64,000 nucleotides of DNA from Datnioides undecimradiatus (lineage: Eukaryota; Chordata; Actinopteri; Lobotiformes; Datnioididae): positions 11,975,107 through 12,039,106 of the forward strand of contig WARS01000029.1 of NCBI GenBank assembly GCA_008933995.1, in the 5' to 3' direction. Numbering within the stretch: the stretch's first letter is position 1; each line of letters begins with the position of its first letter. This document shows, piece after piece, positions 39,165-53,576 of the stretch. A program made the position numbers and the translations under genes. Under the pieces are notes generated by a model. The model saw only the letters and a program-made list of their open reading frames with translations. It did not search any database and was not told the origin of the DNA.

Positions 39165-42100
39165 GCCTGGCCCCAGGGCTATCCGATATTAGACAGTGAG
39201 ATGACATTGTGTGCTTGTGCGAGTGCAGTCAGCCGACATGTGCAGATGATGTGAAGTCAATAATGCATTATGAAAAAAGGGGATTTATGACCTTGATGAG
39301 CCCCATAGAGCTTAATTAGGCCTTAAGGTTGATTTACATACAAGTGTACATGGAATTTGATGAGGCTGTGTTTTCCTGCTGGTGCAGTGCATTTTCATTT
39401 TGTCTGCCAGCAACACTTGATGCCTCGTATCTCTTCAGATTCTTCTGGATTAGGAAAAAAAACATAAACCTTTCTTGGCTACCAGACTTTACTAGTGTCC
39501 ATGTTTTGTCTGAACACAGTAAAATCATCAAGTACTAAGCCACAAGATCTTATTTATTTTCTGTGCAATGATGGCATTTCGTGTGCCGGCTTATGTGTCT
39601 ACAAGTGCTGGTTGGGGATGAGAAATACAGTAAACATAAAAAAATAAAATAAAAAAAGCATCTGACGGGATACACTTTTGCTTAAAGAAGCCCACCATAA
39701 CACCAAAATGTGGGAAGTCTGGGAGTCCTCTTTTTTCATGCCGTCTATTCAGAGAGAAATGACAAGATCTTTTTTAGAGTCATGTACCTATATCAAAGAT
39801 GCTCCTGATAGCCCCCCTGCTGTTGCTATGGAAGTAGCGGAGATGTAAATGAACTGGAGTGAATTGGGTGGTGGAGAATACAAATGAGGCTGGAATGCTC
39901 GTTCCCCTGCTGCTCTTTACCTCTTCTTCTTCTCCGAGTAGCTGTCTCTGTTCCTGTCTTCCTCTCTCTGTGCAAGGAAATTTCAAAGAGCTAACATTAA
40001 CCAGTATTCCGCATATTTTGACACTACATAATATGATATAGGATCTGCTTTTTATGTTTCTTTTTTTTTTTCAAAAATGCTTTCAGATCAGTTCTTTTTA
40101 AAATATTTTCTAAGGAAAGTCTACTATGGCTTTGTGCAAATTCCCTTTTTTTCGGTCTGGCACTGTGCACTGTGCTGATGGATGGATGAAATAAGAACAG
40201 AAAAATCAATGGTTCTCCCCCTGCAGAATAACTTTGGGTTGTCACTGATCATCTCTGATATAAATATGAGCTAATATGTCATGGCAGTGTATTCTGTGCC
40301 ACATAAGTCATAGTTTCAACATCAGTTGTCAAAGAGTTTAATAATCTACAGATGTTATGGGCTGAATTACAGAGAAGAAAAAACATATATGACAGTGGAG
40401 GTTAGCCATGCCCAAAAAATGACTTCAGCTTTTAACACACAAAGCAGAAAAAAACAGTCTCGAGTTGAAGTCAATGTTAAAAAATTCAGAAGAATGTTAA
40501 TATCTGTCAAACCAGTAGTGTAATTCTTTTGTACAATGGCCACACAAAGTCAGCAGTCTACCTCGTACCCTGCTGTTTGCAGGATATATGCAATATTTTC
40601 TTTCTTCTCCTCCCCTGTGTGGACATGACTTCTTAAGAATACATGCTGTTGTAAAGGATATCTCTGGATTATAGAATCAGCACTGTGGGAAGAGTCTTGA
40701 CTTAAAGGTTTCTTTTCCTTCACAGACTTCCTTTGCTTGTACCATAGAGAAGATGGGTAAGGGGTGGGGTGGCAGAACCTGGAGGACTCAAGCTGTGTTT
40801 CCTGTGGCTCCAAGCTATTGCTATAGGCCATACTTTTCTTTCACCCCAAATCCCCCCAGCAAGCGACCTTGTCGGCTCAGGAGTGCAGAATAATGGCAGG
40901 CCGAGCGGAGATGCTAGCTCATTTACAAGCAGCTGTTTAGCTCTCATCAGAACAGCGAGGAAAATCAAAGGGCTGTGTTAATAGTAGACGACAAGCATCG
41001 GGAGCGTCCCCGTCACATTTCTCATTGGCTCTCGACAGAAAAATTATCTGGTTTCACATCAAAATAATCCGGAGACCTCTTTTGTGCTCTGGCCACAATG
41101 ATGGCAGCATGAGTGGCTGAATAGGCCTTTTGATCAGCCTTTGCTTTGCCCCTGGACTAACTCTGGAAGCATGTGTAACTCAAGTTACAAAGGGTCATTT
41201 TAATATGAAAACCATTTACTGGAAGCAAGATAGTCCTGATGAAAAGCAGAATAGTTCCTCTGTCATTTATGCTGTATAATCAGCGCCAGGCAAAAGTAGA
41301 AATATTTCTATTTAATTGAAAGAAAGTTGTTGCCCTCATTAAACATATGACTGTTTCAGATGTGGCATTTAAGCTGTGTATATTCTTCATGTTCTTTATG
41401 TCCATAGTATGTACTGTAAGTCCCTGCGGGTTTGATCATGGTAATGTGTAGTTTCATGGGACTACATGGTAGAAGGTCCCCACATGGCTGATGAAGATCC
41501 TAATGACTCCTCGTTTCTGTGAAATAGGAAGACGTTTTGTTCATTACCTCTGCTTCAGTGACACTCATATCCTACCAGATGGTCACTTTCCAATTGATTT
41601 GGCTCATCTGTGGAAAAAAATGAATTAAAACGTTACAGCACTAGAGAGACGATGCATAATGGGTCCCCTTTACGTATGGGAGTTTCTCACGGTTCTCCAG
41701 CTGCAGATTCTGTATGGGCCTAATGCAATCGCAAAGGTTACACGTGGTAGTAAATGCCAGCCTGGGAAGCTTTAAATAGAGACTCCTCATTGGTGTAATA
41801 AAGTGCTATAACCCATGGAAATAGAGGTCCTGTGCACCAATCAAAATCAATTACTAGCATGTGATAACAACATGTACAATAAGCACACGTCAAAAGGTTG
41901 AGTGATCATGTGCTTTAAAAAAATGTACAAACAGCTGTTTTCTAGTGGCCAAAACAAAAACCGGCTCTGATTTCACAGTGTTGGCAGTAAAATATGCAGT
42001 GTTTTCAAGGCTCACAATTTTATTTCAGTCTGCGGGAAGAGAGCACAGTCCCCCAACTCAGTGCTTTGCTATTGTACAATGGAACTGATCATTGTTCAGT

Positions 42101-44119
42101 CTTGCTACATTGCTTATGAAGAGGATTTGAAATGCTTTTCTAGTGGTGGTGGGAGTCTGGAATGACTGATTAGGAAGAGTGTCAGCAAGGCCATGATAAG
42201 GATCTGACCAGTAATGTCTCTGCTGCACCACGTTGCCATGGTCACAGGATTTAGCTTTCCACATAATATTGTACACCTTGATCCTTTGCTTCCTGGTGGT
42301 TAATTAGCAAAGAGAATGTAAAACCTCTCGTTTTGGGTGTTCACTTGATGGGCATCTCTCTCTGCAGACCCATATTGTATAGGTTTGGATGCACAGAATG
42401 AAAGTACATCAAAGCTAGTAAAATAATATCTGATATTTTGAGGAGGTGTCTGAAGTGTGTGCTACCTGTGAAGATGATGATGCTGAGTTTCCCCTTGAGT
42501 GTGGACACAACACTACTAAAAATTCCTCTCTGTTGCAGTCACATGGGCTTGTTTTACACCTATGTACCAGTGGTGTGCGCTATGTGTAACCATTTTGTCA
42601 TTTTCCTGATCGTAGGAGGAATAAAAAGCCCCTGTGGTAAAGTATGATAGCAACAAGTGCTTTTAGCTGCTACAATAATCTCTTGAGATCACTGTGATGT
42701 GTTTAAAAGATTGATCAGGAAAGAGTGCAGAGGAGGAAGAATGCAGGTGCCTTATATTGTCAATATTTTAACATTCATCCCATATTGATATTCTTGACAT
42801 GGTTTACCGTATGGAAAGTAAATAATTTTCATATCAGGCATTCCCTGAATAATTATGCTAATCACCCCATGAGCGAAATAATGATTACATTTCTGGCTCA
42901 TTTGAATAATGAAATTATTAAGTTAAGTGAGACAGTAAGCATTGGTTTTTGTTTATGTTAGATTCACTGTGATCACATTATTCTGTTGTAATTGCAAAGC
43001 ATTGTTGTTCCAGAGCGTGATCGATGGTGCTTTGGTGTCTTCATATTATCTGTATGAAAACAGAGAGAGGGGATTTATTTGAAGTAGTCACATAAACCCT
43101 CTGTTATACAATAGAAAATAACACAGAGGGAGCACATTTTTATGTCATTGCAGCACTGTTAATTAGTTTTCTTCAGCTGGTTTTGACCACTGGATATTTC
43201 TGTATATGAATGTTTTAGTTGCAAATTGTGTTGCTGGATCACACAACCACAGTATAAAATTTATTTATTCAAGAGAAAAGATTTTCTGAGGAATCTCATT
43301 CTAAACAGAATAAAAATGCAGTGAATTGAACTGAAATGAAATAAAATAAGCATTAGAGAGCACAACAGGATGATGCTGACTTAATTGTAATAAGGACTTT
43401 CATTGCATTACATTGACATTTGTTTGCAGGACTATTTGGTGTCCCCGTATTGATTCTGTTTGTGTCACTCATCTCCCCATGTACCAAAAATACTATCCAA
43501 CACCAGAGTGAGAAAGTAGTCCAGCCTCAGGCCTAATCAATGATGAGAGGCTTTTTGAGGTTGTTTATGGGCATGCATTTGGTCCATGATGCACAAACCC
43601 AGCTGGCAAATAAAATGTGCTTAAAGGACAGCAATTTTGTTTGATTTCCAGAGATTTGAACACGAAAATGTACCGTTATTACAGGACCTGTCATCAGCAC
43701 GGTTGAAAAGTTGCTGGTGTATTTCAGCAGGAAGAGTCTTGCAGCATTTTTGAGCACACATTTATCTGCTCATAGCTCCAGTCTCTGTTTTCTCACTTAA
43801 GCAGAGAGACTGAATCAGTCCTAAATCATAAAACCAAAAGCAGAGATTGTAAAGGCTCTGCAGAGTGATTTAAGTGTTATAACAGTGTTCCTGGGACACA
43901 GAGCATCAGTGGGTTTGGCTGTGGATTTGGGGATCAAACCCAGAGGCCTTGCACATAGCTAAAGACCCAGTTCACTTGCAGCCACAAAGTAGGCCAGTGC
44001 AAGGTAATGTATCCCACCCAGCCGTACGTAACTGCTACCCAATTGATCCATGCGAGGTCTGTCTGACCTCCATAGTAAGACAAGCTAGGATTCAGTCGAT
44101 TTAATAGAAAAAAATATTG

Positions 44120-44153
<34 letters not shown>
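44120..44153 (+). repeat. (GT)n microsatellite
   Basis: About 17 uninterrupted GT units. Confidence 0.95.
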
Positions 44154-44156
<3 letters not shown>

Positions 44157-46510
44157 ATTTGAATATTTGTATTTTGGATTACTAGATTATGTATACCGTG
44201 AAGACCTCTTGGTTGGCTAGTTATGATGTGTATATGTAGTTTTTCTCTGCTTCTGTAGTGTCATAGATTACTCATGTTTTTTTAAGTCTTTTGAATATCT
44301 CAGTTGCACCATATCTGGACTATATGAAAGCTGTCTTTTTCTTTGATGAGACTAACTGGCAAAGGGGGAGGCAATACATGTGTCTCCATTATACATCTCC
44401 CATTTTCCAGTCATGAGTTGAGTATAAAAATTGCACTGTGGCATTGACTGATGTTTTACATAGGTTCTTATAGTTACTACACATTGTCCTGCTGACTTTT
44501 GATGGAGCTATGCCGGAGTGCATTGACATGAACTCAAGATTGGCTGTCAAGTCGTGTTCCTAACACGCCGTGTTTTCATTTTTTCCACTTGGGCTTTTCC
44601 TCTCAAGCCAACGTCTCTGATAAATTGTTTATCACCTTAAGCGTTTCTTTTTGACTCCAGAGAGAACAGGGGCTGCAAAAATGAAATATGGCTGAAACCT
44701 ATCATATTTGAAAGCCTTTCTTTTTCATGCCTATTGGTCACATGAGAAAGTTTGCTGTCAAAAACAGCAAGTAGAGGAAAAAAGATCCTTCCCTGATGAT
44801 TGCATGTTCCCAAACAAATAAAGTCTTATAGAGGTTAGATAGGCCAGCTGCCCTCCTCCATACAGATATATCCTTTGTTTACCCTGAGCTCTTCATTGAG
44901 CACCTTGCAAGTTGTACTATCACCTGATTGGTGCACAAAAGGAGGATCAGGCAATACAAACTGACATTTATCTTCCTTTGTAAAACACCACAGTAGTATT
45001 TCCTGGTGAGGGGCGTAATACAGAATGTTAATCCCCTGCCATTGTAGCATAGTATTTTAATCAGACTAAGATAATTGTATTGGTAGTTAATTGATGAAGC
45101 ATCCAATAGGGTAAAATGAACTCAGCCTTTCCAGGCCAATTTAGTAGAGCTGAAGCCAGTGGCTTTAAGTAAACTGTTGCCACACAAAGAACATTTCACA
45201 GGACTCATCAGAAGAAAAAGTGCTTTGTAATTATAAACAGCTACATGTATGGATCGATCTGACTTGTCCAGGTGCCAAACAAATTAGTGCACGAGAAGTA
45301 GTAAAGCCATTCTTTTCTTTTTTTTTTTCTTTTTCCTTCCTCCTGTGGCTCTGAACTAAACCTCATTAAGGAAATAGAGGCTTAGGAAACATTAACAACA
45401 TAGCCATCATACAAGTTGTAGGTAACAACACCATTATTCAAAGAGAACTGTATGTAAGGAAGCTGTATTTATTATTCACTGTCACAACTGGGTTAGTCAA
45501 AGTCCACAGAGGCGCAGCTGGCAATCTCTTTAAGCTCTCTGCCACTAATACTTGACATGTCATAGCCTCGGAAAGCTGCTCGGACCAAAAATATCCCATA
45601 TTTGGATTGGTACAGTTTATGTACGATATGTAGTTCACTTTAGTTTAAGTATGGCTTTTGGCATTGTTCACAAAGCCACAGTATTGATTACTGTTCTATT
45701 TTTCCTACCCTACACACACAGGCACAAACTTTTCTTTTTTTTCCAGCCTTTAGTCCACCCTTCGATTGTCAGCACTGCAAAGTGGATTATATTACACTCA
45801 TGTTGTACAGATGCTTGTTGTAGATTTTCATTTTGGATAGAAAAATGAGCTTTGTGAGTAAACCACAAGTCTCCAGTGATCGACTCTGCAATGACGGTGT
45901 GTTTCCATATTGAAATGAATCAGCAGGACAGTGGTATGACAAAGGGAAAAACTGTGGTAGAGACTGTTTAAAACAAAAAATAAATAAATGCTTCACAAAA
46001 TAAATTCTAAATGAAGGTTTATTCTCTTTACGGTCACATCAGCTCTTGTGTTTGGTTATTAGTGTCGCAGCAGTGTGTCTACTGTACACAGACGACCATA
46101 AGGGGTTACAATGCTCCAGACATTTTAGCCGACAAACTACACTTTAATGACAATTATTGATTTTTCTCAGGACCAGTTAGGCACGGGGATGACATACTAG
46201 CACCATTAGCTCACTGGTGCGGTTCAGATCTGAAATGTTCACTCAATATACTGATGTATGTCAGGCTAGTAGTTCAATCCATGGTTCACTGTCCACATAT
46301 CAGCATGATTTGTCTCGCTAAACAGCTACAGCCTTTTGATTAACATGTACAAAAATGCTGCTTTTGTATAGACCCAGCACATCCTGCTCTGATATTGTGT
46401 GTCATCTGCCTTTCATGCCTTCTTCCTCTGTGTCAACCCAACTACACATCTCCCTTCGATTTGGACTGATAGAGCTCTTTCTCTCTCCCTCTCTTTCTCT
46501 TCTCCCTCAG

Positions 46511-46724
46511 GGTTTAGTCGAGCTGCCTTGCCATTTGGTTTAGTACGGAGAGAGCTGTCTTGTGAGGGTTACCCCATCGATCTGCGGTGTCCAGGAAGTG
46601 ATGTCATAATGATCGAAAGTGCCAACTATGGCCGAACAGATGACAAGATCTGTGACGCCGACCCTTTCCAGATGGAGAACATCAACTGCTATCTACCAGA
46701 TGCCTACAAGATCATGTCACAAAG
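46511..46724 (+). CDS. adgrl2: Latrophilin-2 coding exon 3: first two thirds of the Gal-lectin (SUEL/RBL) domain
   Basis: The 214-nt exon completes Gly26 and encodes residues 27-96 plus two bases of Arg97. It begins [15 protein letters not shown] and continues through [28 protein letters not shown] and [19 protein letters not shown], which is a characteristic latrophilin Gal-lectin sequence. Cysteines fall at 43, 52, 73 and 85. The YGRTDD segment is shared by the sugar/partner-binding lectin family. The acceptor follows a very long pyrimidine tract (about 46474-46508) ending CTCCCTCAG at 46510. The donor is AG|GTAAAT at 46725. The fit to ADGRL2 is near complete by recall, so purifying selection and function are very likely. 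A search against vertebrate proteins would settle the paralogue. Confidence 0.98.
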
Positions 46725-47247
46725 GTAAATCTGTGCAGTACCAAAAAACATGATTCCAAAATGAAGTATCTGCCAAAGTTACTGGACCCTTTAAAAAATA
46801 ATTGACAGGCCTCAACAGTAACAGTTGCCTCATTGCCCTGGGAAACCAGATATGGACCACTGTCAACCATTTCATTTTGTCTACTGTTGCCCCTGTTGGC
46901 ATCGCTTTTCCCCGTGCTTAAAAATAAATCCTCCACATCCATTGCCTTTGGAGTCAAATCTTCCGCCAAGGAGAATAACAGGGCTGCCGTCGGATTGATT
47001 CACTCCATCGAAAATAGCAAAACTGAATGCAAGTGTGGGTTAAAAAAAAGGAAAAGGCAACATTAGCCTGTCAGCATCAATAACATACAAGGCATTAATG
47101 TTAGCACCGACACTGAGACAGCTGAACCTTATCGAAAGAGAATTAGAAACTTCCATCAGAATCTGGGAGGTGAAGCGGAGCTGATAAACAAGAGAAAACA
47201 GATTTTTATATTTTTTTAAAGAAATTAGTAAGAGCCACAGCCAAAAT

Positions 47248-47268
47248 AAAAAAAAAAAAAAAAAAAAA
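47248..47268 (+). repeat. Poly(A) run
   Basis: About 20 A. No matching flanking duplication was recognised, so it is not called a retroposon tail. Confidence 0.85.
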
Positions 47269-47572
47269 CAATGGACATCAAATTCACATTTCAAAATATG
47301 AACAAAACAAATTAACTTTTCAACATCATTCTCAAAAACAAAGACCTTTTTTCAGTCTCTCCTCATTTGACTCGACTGACAAACTGCAGATCTGATCCGG
47401 CCTGCAGGAGCTAATTATTCTGTCTATTGTAATTTACTCTGTTAAATACATTACTGCAAATGGGCACTCTAGATTAAGTCAGCTAACATTAGTCCATCAC
47501 TGTTAGCTTTGTTTTGTAGTATTAGCGAAGCTGAGCCATGTGCTCTTTGCGAAATCCATGTAATGTGTACCT

Positions 47573-47601
47573 GTGTGTGTGTGTGTGTGCGTGCGTGTGT
47601 G
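47573..47601 (+). repeat. (GT)n microsatellite with GC interruptions
   Basis: GT units interrupted by GCGTGC. Confidence 0.85.
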
Positions 47602-49668
47602 AAAGAGAGAGACACAGAGAGAAAGAATGATTGTGTTTGTCTGTAACATAAGGAGATGGAAAGAAAAAAAGACATTTGTGTCCTATAAAATACATCGTAA
47701 TCAACTATTTTTGGTAATAATTTAATTTGTTTTTATTCCAAACATAAATGATCTTAATATAGCAACCAATCTAACACCTGAAGGCTGAAAGCTTCTAACT
47801 GATCTATGAATTCTATGAATTAGTTGATCTAAACAAACATTAAGTAATCCACATCCATATAATTTTTCATCTATTTGGCATCCTGTTTAGTGCAAACTAT
47901 GCTTGATTTAGAGCATTTGGAGCAATAACTAAGTACATTCCCACAAATACTGTGGCTAAATACAATTTAAGTACCTTATTTGAATAGTTTAATTTTGTGA
48001 CACATACTTTTACTCTAGTACAGCAAATAATTGACTTTTTTCTTCACTAAATTATATAACAGTCATAGTCAATAGTTTGCTTTTGTATTTGATTTTCATA
48101 TTTATTATATTGACATTACTCAACATATTGGCATGTTGCAAAATATAACGTACTGCCACACTGTAGATTAAATAATTACACAAAATAATGGAAATTGGCT
48201 CCACCAAAATCAAAACCTCATAATGTAATAATTCCCCAAGTTATTCTGCATAACAATACTAAGTTTGAAACTAATTACATTTTGTCGATAAAACTTCTAT
48301 AACTTGACTAAAGACCACCACTGGAATTTCCTTAGTTTTAAGATACTGCTCTTCATTTATTGGCTCTTTGGTAAATCCTATTGGTCAGATTAAGGGCTGG
48401 CTCTTCGCAGATTGATCACTGCCCACAGAGATGTCCACTCATTTTAAAGCCACCATCTCTGTAGCTTTAAAATCACTCAAGAAGGATGATTTAGTGCGGA
48501 AAACCAACCCTCTGAGGTGCAGGGACTTGTACGCGCACACACGCGCAGATCAGCTGGGTTCCACTGGTAACACCGTGTATGCATGAGACCTTATACATGA
48601 GACCAGTTGTCACATAGGGATGCCAACTGAGCCAAAGTGCAGAGGATGGAATGACATATGAGTGCCACAGAGAGAGATATTGGATGGTATGAGTCCGTCA
48701 GCAACTTTGGCAAGCTGCCTTGGGAAATAAAAAAAATAATGAAATAAAACAGCAGCTCCCTTGTATTCAGGGGGTTTATTGTCAAGCCCTATTTGATGAA
48801 GTCAGATAGCTGACTCACATTGTCTGTCATGAAAGGCTGCAGCCTGCGTGCTCCCCGCTTGTGGCCCCGTGTATTATGCTGCCCTCAGCCTCGCTCGTAC
48901 AAAAACAGCCCACTGAAGCACAAATAGTGACCCAGCAGGAGCCACCGGACAACAAGTCCCAAACAGTCTCTCCACCGCCGTCTGTAGAGGAACCAGGTTC
49001 ATTCCTCACATGCCTACCCAGAGAGTGCCAAAGGTGTCGGTTCAGATGTTATTTTAAATGTGTTTTTAGCATTTCAATGTCACTGCTGAGCCATTGTATT
49101 CAGAGCAAAAAAGAGAAATATGATGTGTGTTCTAAGAAAAGTTCTGTGATACAAAAGGTGTCTCTCAGGTGCGTGGGTTCAAAAATCACACAAAAGGAAC
49201 CTCACAAGAGTTTACATCTGATACTGCAGGAAGAAATCCAAAAGAGATCAACTGAAGCAAAAGAAGAAAAAAAAACAACTTGCATATATTTACATAAAGT
49301 GCCATAGATAGATAATTTTTTTGTCAGTGTGCAAGTTCTTGTGAAATCTATCACTGTGGAGAGTGTGGGAGCAGATTTATGTTCTTATTTATGTGGAAAT
49401 GAGACATAGAATTTAAGATGCACAGTTTAATTTCCATGTAGGTCTATATCATAAAAACAGTGTTTGTGCAATCCACTATCATGAAAGTAGACTCAAGGAC
49501 AGCTTGACAAATGCCCAGGATTGCATATGGGACTAATTAGTGATTTTTTTTTTTCTTATCTATTGTCCGTTTATTTGCAAGAATAGAGAAGAATAGGAAG
49601 CAAATGTAATGAAACATTGCATCTGCTGCCAAAGATAATTATCCTCAAATGAGAAATGTGGTGATTTC

Positions 49669-49697
49669 TTTCTTTCTTTCTTTTTTTTTTTTTTTTT
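49669..49697 (+). repeat. (TTTC)n and poly(T) run
   Basis: Three TTTC units pass into about 17 T. Confidence 0.85.
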
Positions 49698-52600
49698 GTC
49701 TTTTTGGAATGAAATGTTTGTTTGCTAGGAGGTCTCAGCCCTTCTCCTCAGCTCTGGCTCCTGCTGAGGCTAACCCAGCTGAAATGTTCCATATGCGGGG
49801 CAACCCGCTGCACAAGCTATACAAGAGCATAGAAGAAAATTGTATTTCTTACTGTACAGACTCCATCAGTACAGGATTGAAGAGCCAAAAATATTTGTTG
49901 CCATAATTACCTCGGCCTACTAATTTAAGTGTGTGGGGGAAAAAAAGGAAAAAAATTACATTAGCACTTGTGTGGAAAAACTGTGTTCACTTTTAAACAT
50001 CCAAAATTGATGTGGTCCTGAAGTGTGGAGAATTGGATTGAGGCTTCACTGAGTTTGATAGATCCTGTTGGCACTCCAAGTTGTTTTTATATCTGGCTGG
50101 CATATTATATTCATGAGCACAATGATTTTATGAAAATAGCCTTAGGACTGTTGTGGCTCAATTAGAACATTCAGCTGCAAGCAATTAGTCGACTCAAGTG
50201 GGTGATAATCTGTACAGGAATTTTTCACGTGGACACCTCCCCAGCAGATGTGAAACTGCATGGCAGTACAGTTTCAAATAATTAATTCATTGATAATAAT
50301 ATTCAGCGAGGTGTTTTGGTTTTTTTTCACGTTCCTCCTTTCAGGATTTTAGTTTTTAATAATTATTTCTTCATCTGTGCTGATGATAATGATAATGACT
50401 GCAGCCACAACACATAACATCTACTAGAGTAGATTTAAACGTTTGAACGTTATTTTATAATTCATTTAGCTGCACATGCACTGACAACCACCTGGTGCTC
50501 GGTTATTATTGATTTAAATCTGACCACCAGTCCTTATCTCAGTAGCTTGAGGGAATCGTAAAGATGGCAGTGACACATTTTGACTAATCATCATCACAAA
50601 AAGAACACATTAAGGTTTACAGTATGAAATAAGTGGCTCACATCTATTGATTCCTTTTTGACTAATGAGCTTCATTTTCAGTATTCGATAACAAGCTCAT
50701 TGATTGCTGTAACATGACATGGCTGGGTCCTGCTGTGCCCATGGATCGTGGGTTTTCCGAGGAACGTATCATTGACAAGACAGATCAAAGCAGGTCGCTC
50801 TCTAACAGACAATGTGAAATTCATCAGAAGGATTACGGGACAGCTACCAGTTATCATTAACAATTATCATGACAACGATCAGGGCATTTGAAACTTTCTA
50901 TTTTGCAATGAACATTTGCAATGGCATAGCTTGAAAAGTGATTTTTACAGACATTATTAAGTTAATTGGGTTGCTAACAGCTGAATGTTGAAATGACCCA
51001 GTAATATTAGCACGTAATCAGCTGTATTTTTCAAGTCATTGTCAATAAATGTGAGGCTGTTCTGGAGACTAAATGACGCTGCTTACACTATTTATATCAG
51101 TGACAGGACTGCTTGCGAGGCTCTCCGAGGAGCTCCATTGTTGCCGCCTGACAGCACACTGCCTTGTTCTTCCTCTCCACACACTCCCTATACAGTGTGA
51201 GTGTTTATTTAAAGCACAGCAGATTAAGATTTCATAAAGATCCAGATTCAGCTTGGGCGTTTCACAGGGGTGTACACAAGTTCATGAGCCATGAAACTGC
51301 TCTCTACTAAAGCTACGTCGGTGATGATGTACTCAATTAAAAAGTGTAGAAAAAGTTATCAGTGATCTAATCAGCCAAACAACTGATCAAACCAACCAAG
51401 AACACTTCACTGAGATCAATGATATACATTAAAAGTTGTTTTCATATTAAAATCAGTTAAAATGTAGGGAAGGGATTTTGGTACGCTATTGTGCCAAAGT
51501 GGTCGGTTAATTTATAGTGTTGGTTAATTTGAAAGGGGCAGCATGTAACGTCAACAGTTACAATGTATTTACAATGACATTTTTACATTAGAAATTATCA
51601 CTACAGCGTTTCTGGATGTATTTAGAGAGGGGATGTCAGACCCAATCACTGAAAAATGAATATGTGGGTCAGAGAAGCAGGGGCACAGCCAGACGGTTTC
51701 TACTGGAGTTACCAGGTTAGATCCAGTGATTCTGTAACAGTGACAAAATAACCACTGCAAATGTACAGATATTCTTTCTGAACCAAAATGTTGAAACAAA
51801 CATTTGTGTGGGTCAAGGAAATCTCGAAAATACAGAGAGGTTCGTGGTCATGCTCCTGTTTTTTTCCTTTTTGGAAAATAACATTTTAAATGCTCAGTTC
51901 TAGCTACTGTTAAGTGTGTACTGTCCTCTGCCTGCTCTCCTCTTGACTGTTTTGTTTAAGTGAGTGATTAATCGTTGATTTGCCACCATTTAAATTTTTT
52001 TTTAATGGTTAACCATGGCAACACATCACGCAGAGCATGCTTGTTCTGCTGTTTGGTTACGGCAACATTTTCAGAAGGACACCAGGTTGGTTTACAGTGC
52101 AGAACATTGTTGGTGACTGTAGTCCAACGTGTTGCTGACATTATGGAAACGGACCAGTAGTCTTGTAGTAGGATATAGACAGAAAATCAAGATCACTTTG
52201 CTGGCAGTAAACAAATAATGCTCTGCAGCCTGCAGTTTGACACATGTAATGAACCATTGTGGGGCATTGTGGAGGTCAGTGAGCAGGTCTACTTGATGGT
52301 TACGTTGGACTCGATGTGTTAATGTGTTATTTAATTAACTCGATTTGCCGAAAACAGTTTTTTCAGTCTGGTCATTTAATCTATGAACATAGTTATGAAG
52401 TTTCTAGACAACTAATTTTATGATGATATAGATCAATATACCTATATTTTTAAAAAATATGGCCCATCCCATGACAATATTATCTAAGATGTTAACTATT
52501 CATGTATATTAGATGCTATTCCACCAATGTTTTTAAATGATACGCTTAGAAAAATATGCATATATATAAATCAATCTCTGCAGTCCCACATGCAGCTCAG

Positions 52601-52859
52601 TGAAAATTAATTAATAAATAATTAGATGAATCAATTGTCTAAAATCACTTTTTTATGTCTTCAACGTGAACACGAATTCTGTTTGCATTAAAAAAGAGTC
52701 ACATACACTTCTTTGTCTGAGTGTGTTAACCATGTATGTCAAAGTGAAAACCGATTTCTGTAAAGTGACCTGTTTTAATTACAATTGTGATTTAAATATG
52801 TTATGCAAATATGTTTTAATACAAAAACATGTGTTTCGCATTAGCTTCAGCTTGTAATA

Positions 52860-53112
52860 GATGCATCCATGGCAGCAGCTACAGCCTTGACTCTGTGGGG
52901 ATGAGGCCGTGTCAGCTTTGCTCATCTGGATGCTGCAGTTTTCTCCCATTTTTCTTTGAAACTGTTCAGACTCTGTCAAGCTGCACAGCGATCATGATTG
53001 AACAGCCTTCTTCAAGTCCAGCCACAGATTCTCCGTCTGCACTTTGACTCAGTCACTCCAGGACATTAACATTGTTGTTTTTAAGCCATTCCTGTGCAGC
53101 TTTGGCTTTATT
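52860..53112 (-). mobile_element. Decayed Tc1/mariner transposase fragment
   Basis: On the minus strand the segment reads as a broken Tc1-family transposase. ENLWLDLK at 53033-53010 is the conserved motif that normally follows SPDLNP, close to the last catalytic acidic residue. About 10-11 bases are missing between QS-D and ENLW (around 53034), which shifts the frame. The Trp codon expected upstream is a TGA stop (53053-53055). The + strand also shows the family pattern TCTCCCATTTTTCTTTG and CACTCCAGGACATTAAC. Only an internal piece of the element remains. No terminal inverted repeats were seen. It is a non-functional relic, common in fish genomes. Confidence 0.8.
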
Positions 53113-53505
53113 CTTGGGTCTGCTACCACTGCATTCTGCCGTCTCATAAAGGTCACATTTAGAGCTGCAGAATGTCACAATCGTATTTCCATTGACTCCA
53201 GTGGCACGACGATATACCTTTGCTGGTTTAAAAATCAATAGGTGAGATGGATGGATGCGAGTCAGACTGCCTTCCTCCAGACTCTGTAAGAGTCTGGTAT
53301 CCCCCGTTGAGCACCACTGGCAGCTCCAGTAAATATAGCATAAACACAAGCATATGACAGTAATTACAAGTTTCAGCCGGATATTGGGTCAGACTTCAAG
53401 TTGAAAGCAGGATGCTAATGGTTAATTTCTAATGACCTATTTCCTGAAACATTATTGGGCCACCCCCTTAGAAAATGGTCTAAATATACAGATATTGGAG
53501 GTGAT

Positions 53506-53507
<2 letters not shown>

Positions 53508-53572
<65 letters not shown>

Positions 53573-53576
53573 GTGT
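53508..53576 (+). repeat. (GT)n microsatellite, longest in the window
   Basis: About 34 GT units with a single GC interruption near the end. Likely highly polymorphic. Confidence 0.95.

Larger units (their letters stand above)
29602..46510 (+). other. Intron 2 (16.9 kb), no recognised coding exon
   Basis: It starts with GTAAGT and ends in a long CT-rich tract and CAG. It contains (CA)n at 37369-37407 and 39119-39163, (GT)n at 44120-44153, and scattered poly(A) or poly(T) runs (38543-38560, 45313-45331). The longest open frame (minus strand, 34063-34557) has no recognisable domain. Nothing else identifiable was seen. Confidence 0.85.

Noticed and set aside
43928-43980. Possible tRNA-derived SINE remnant (GGGGATCAAACCC resembles an inverted B box)
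   Set aside because: Only one box-like match with a mismatch. No A box, tail or flanking duplication was found.
48861-49307. 148-codon + strand open frame in intron 3
   Set aside because: No recognised family. The frame runs into A-rich sequence giving Lys/Glu/Thr stretches. No flanking exon-like signals.
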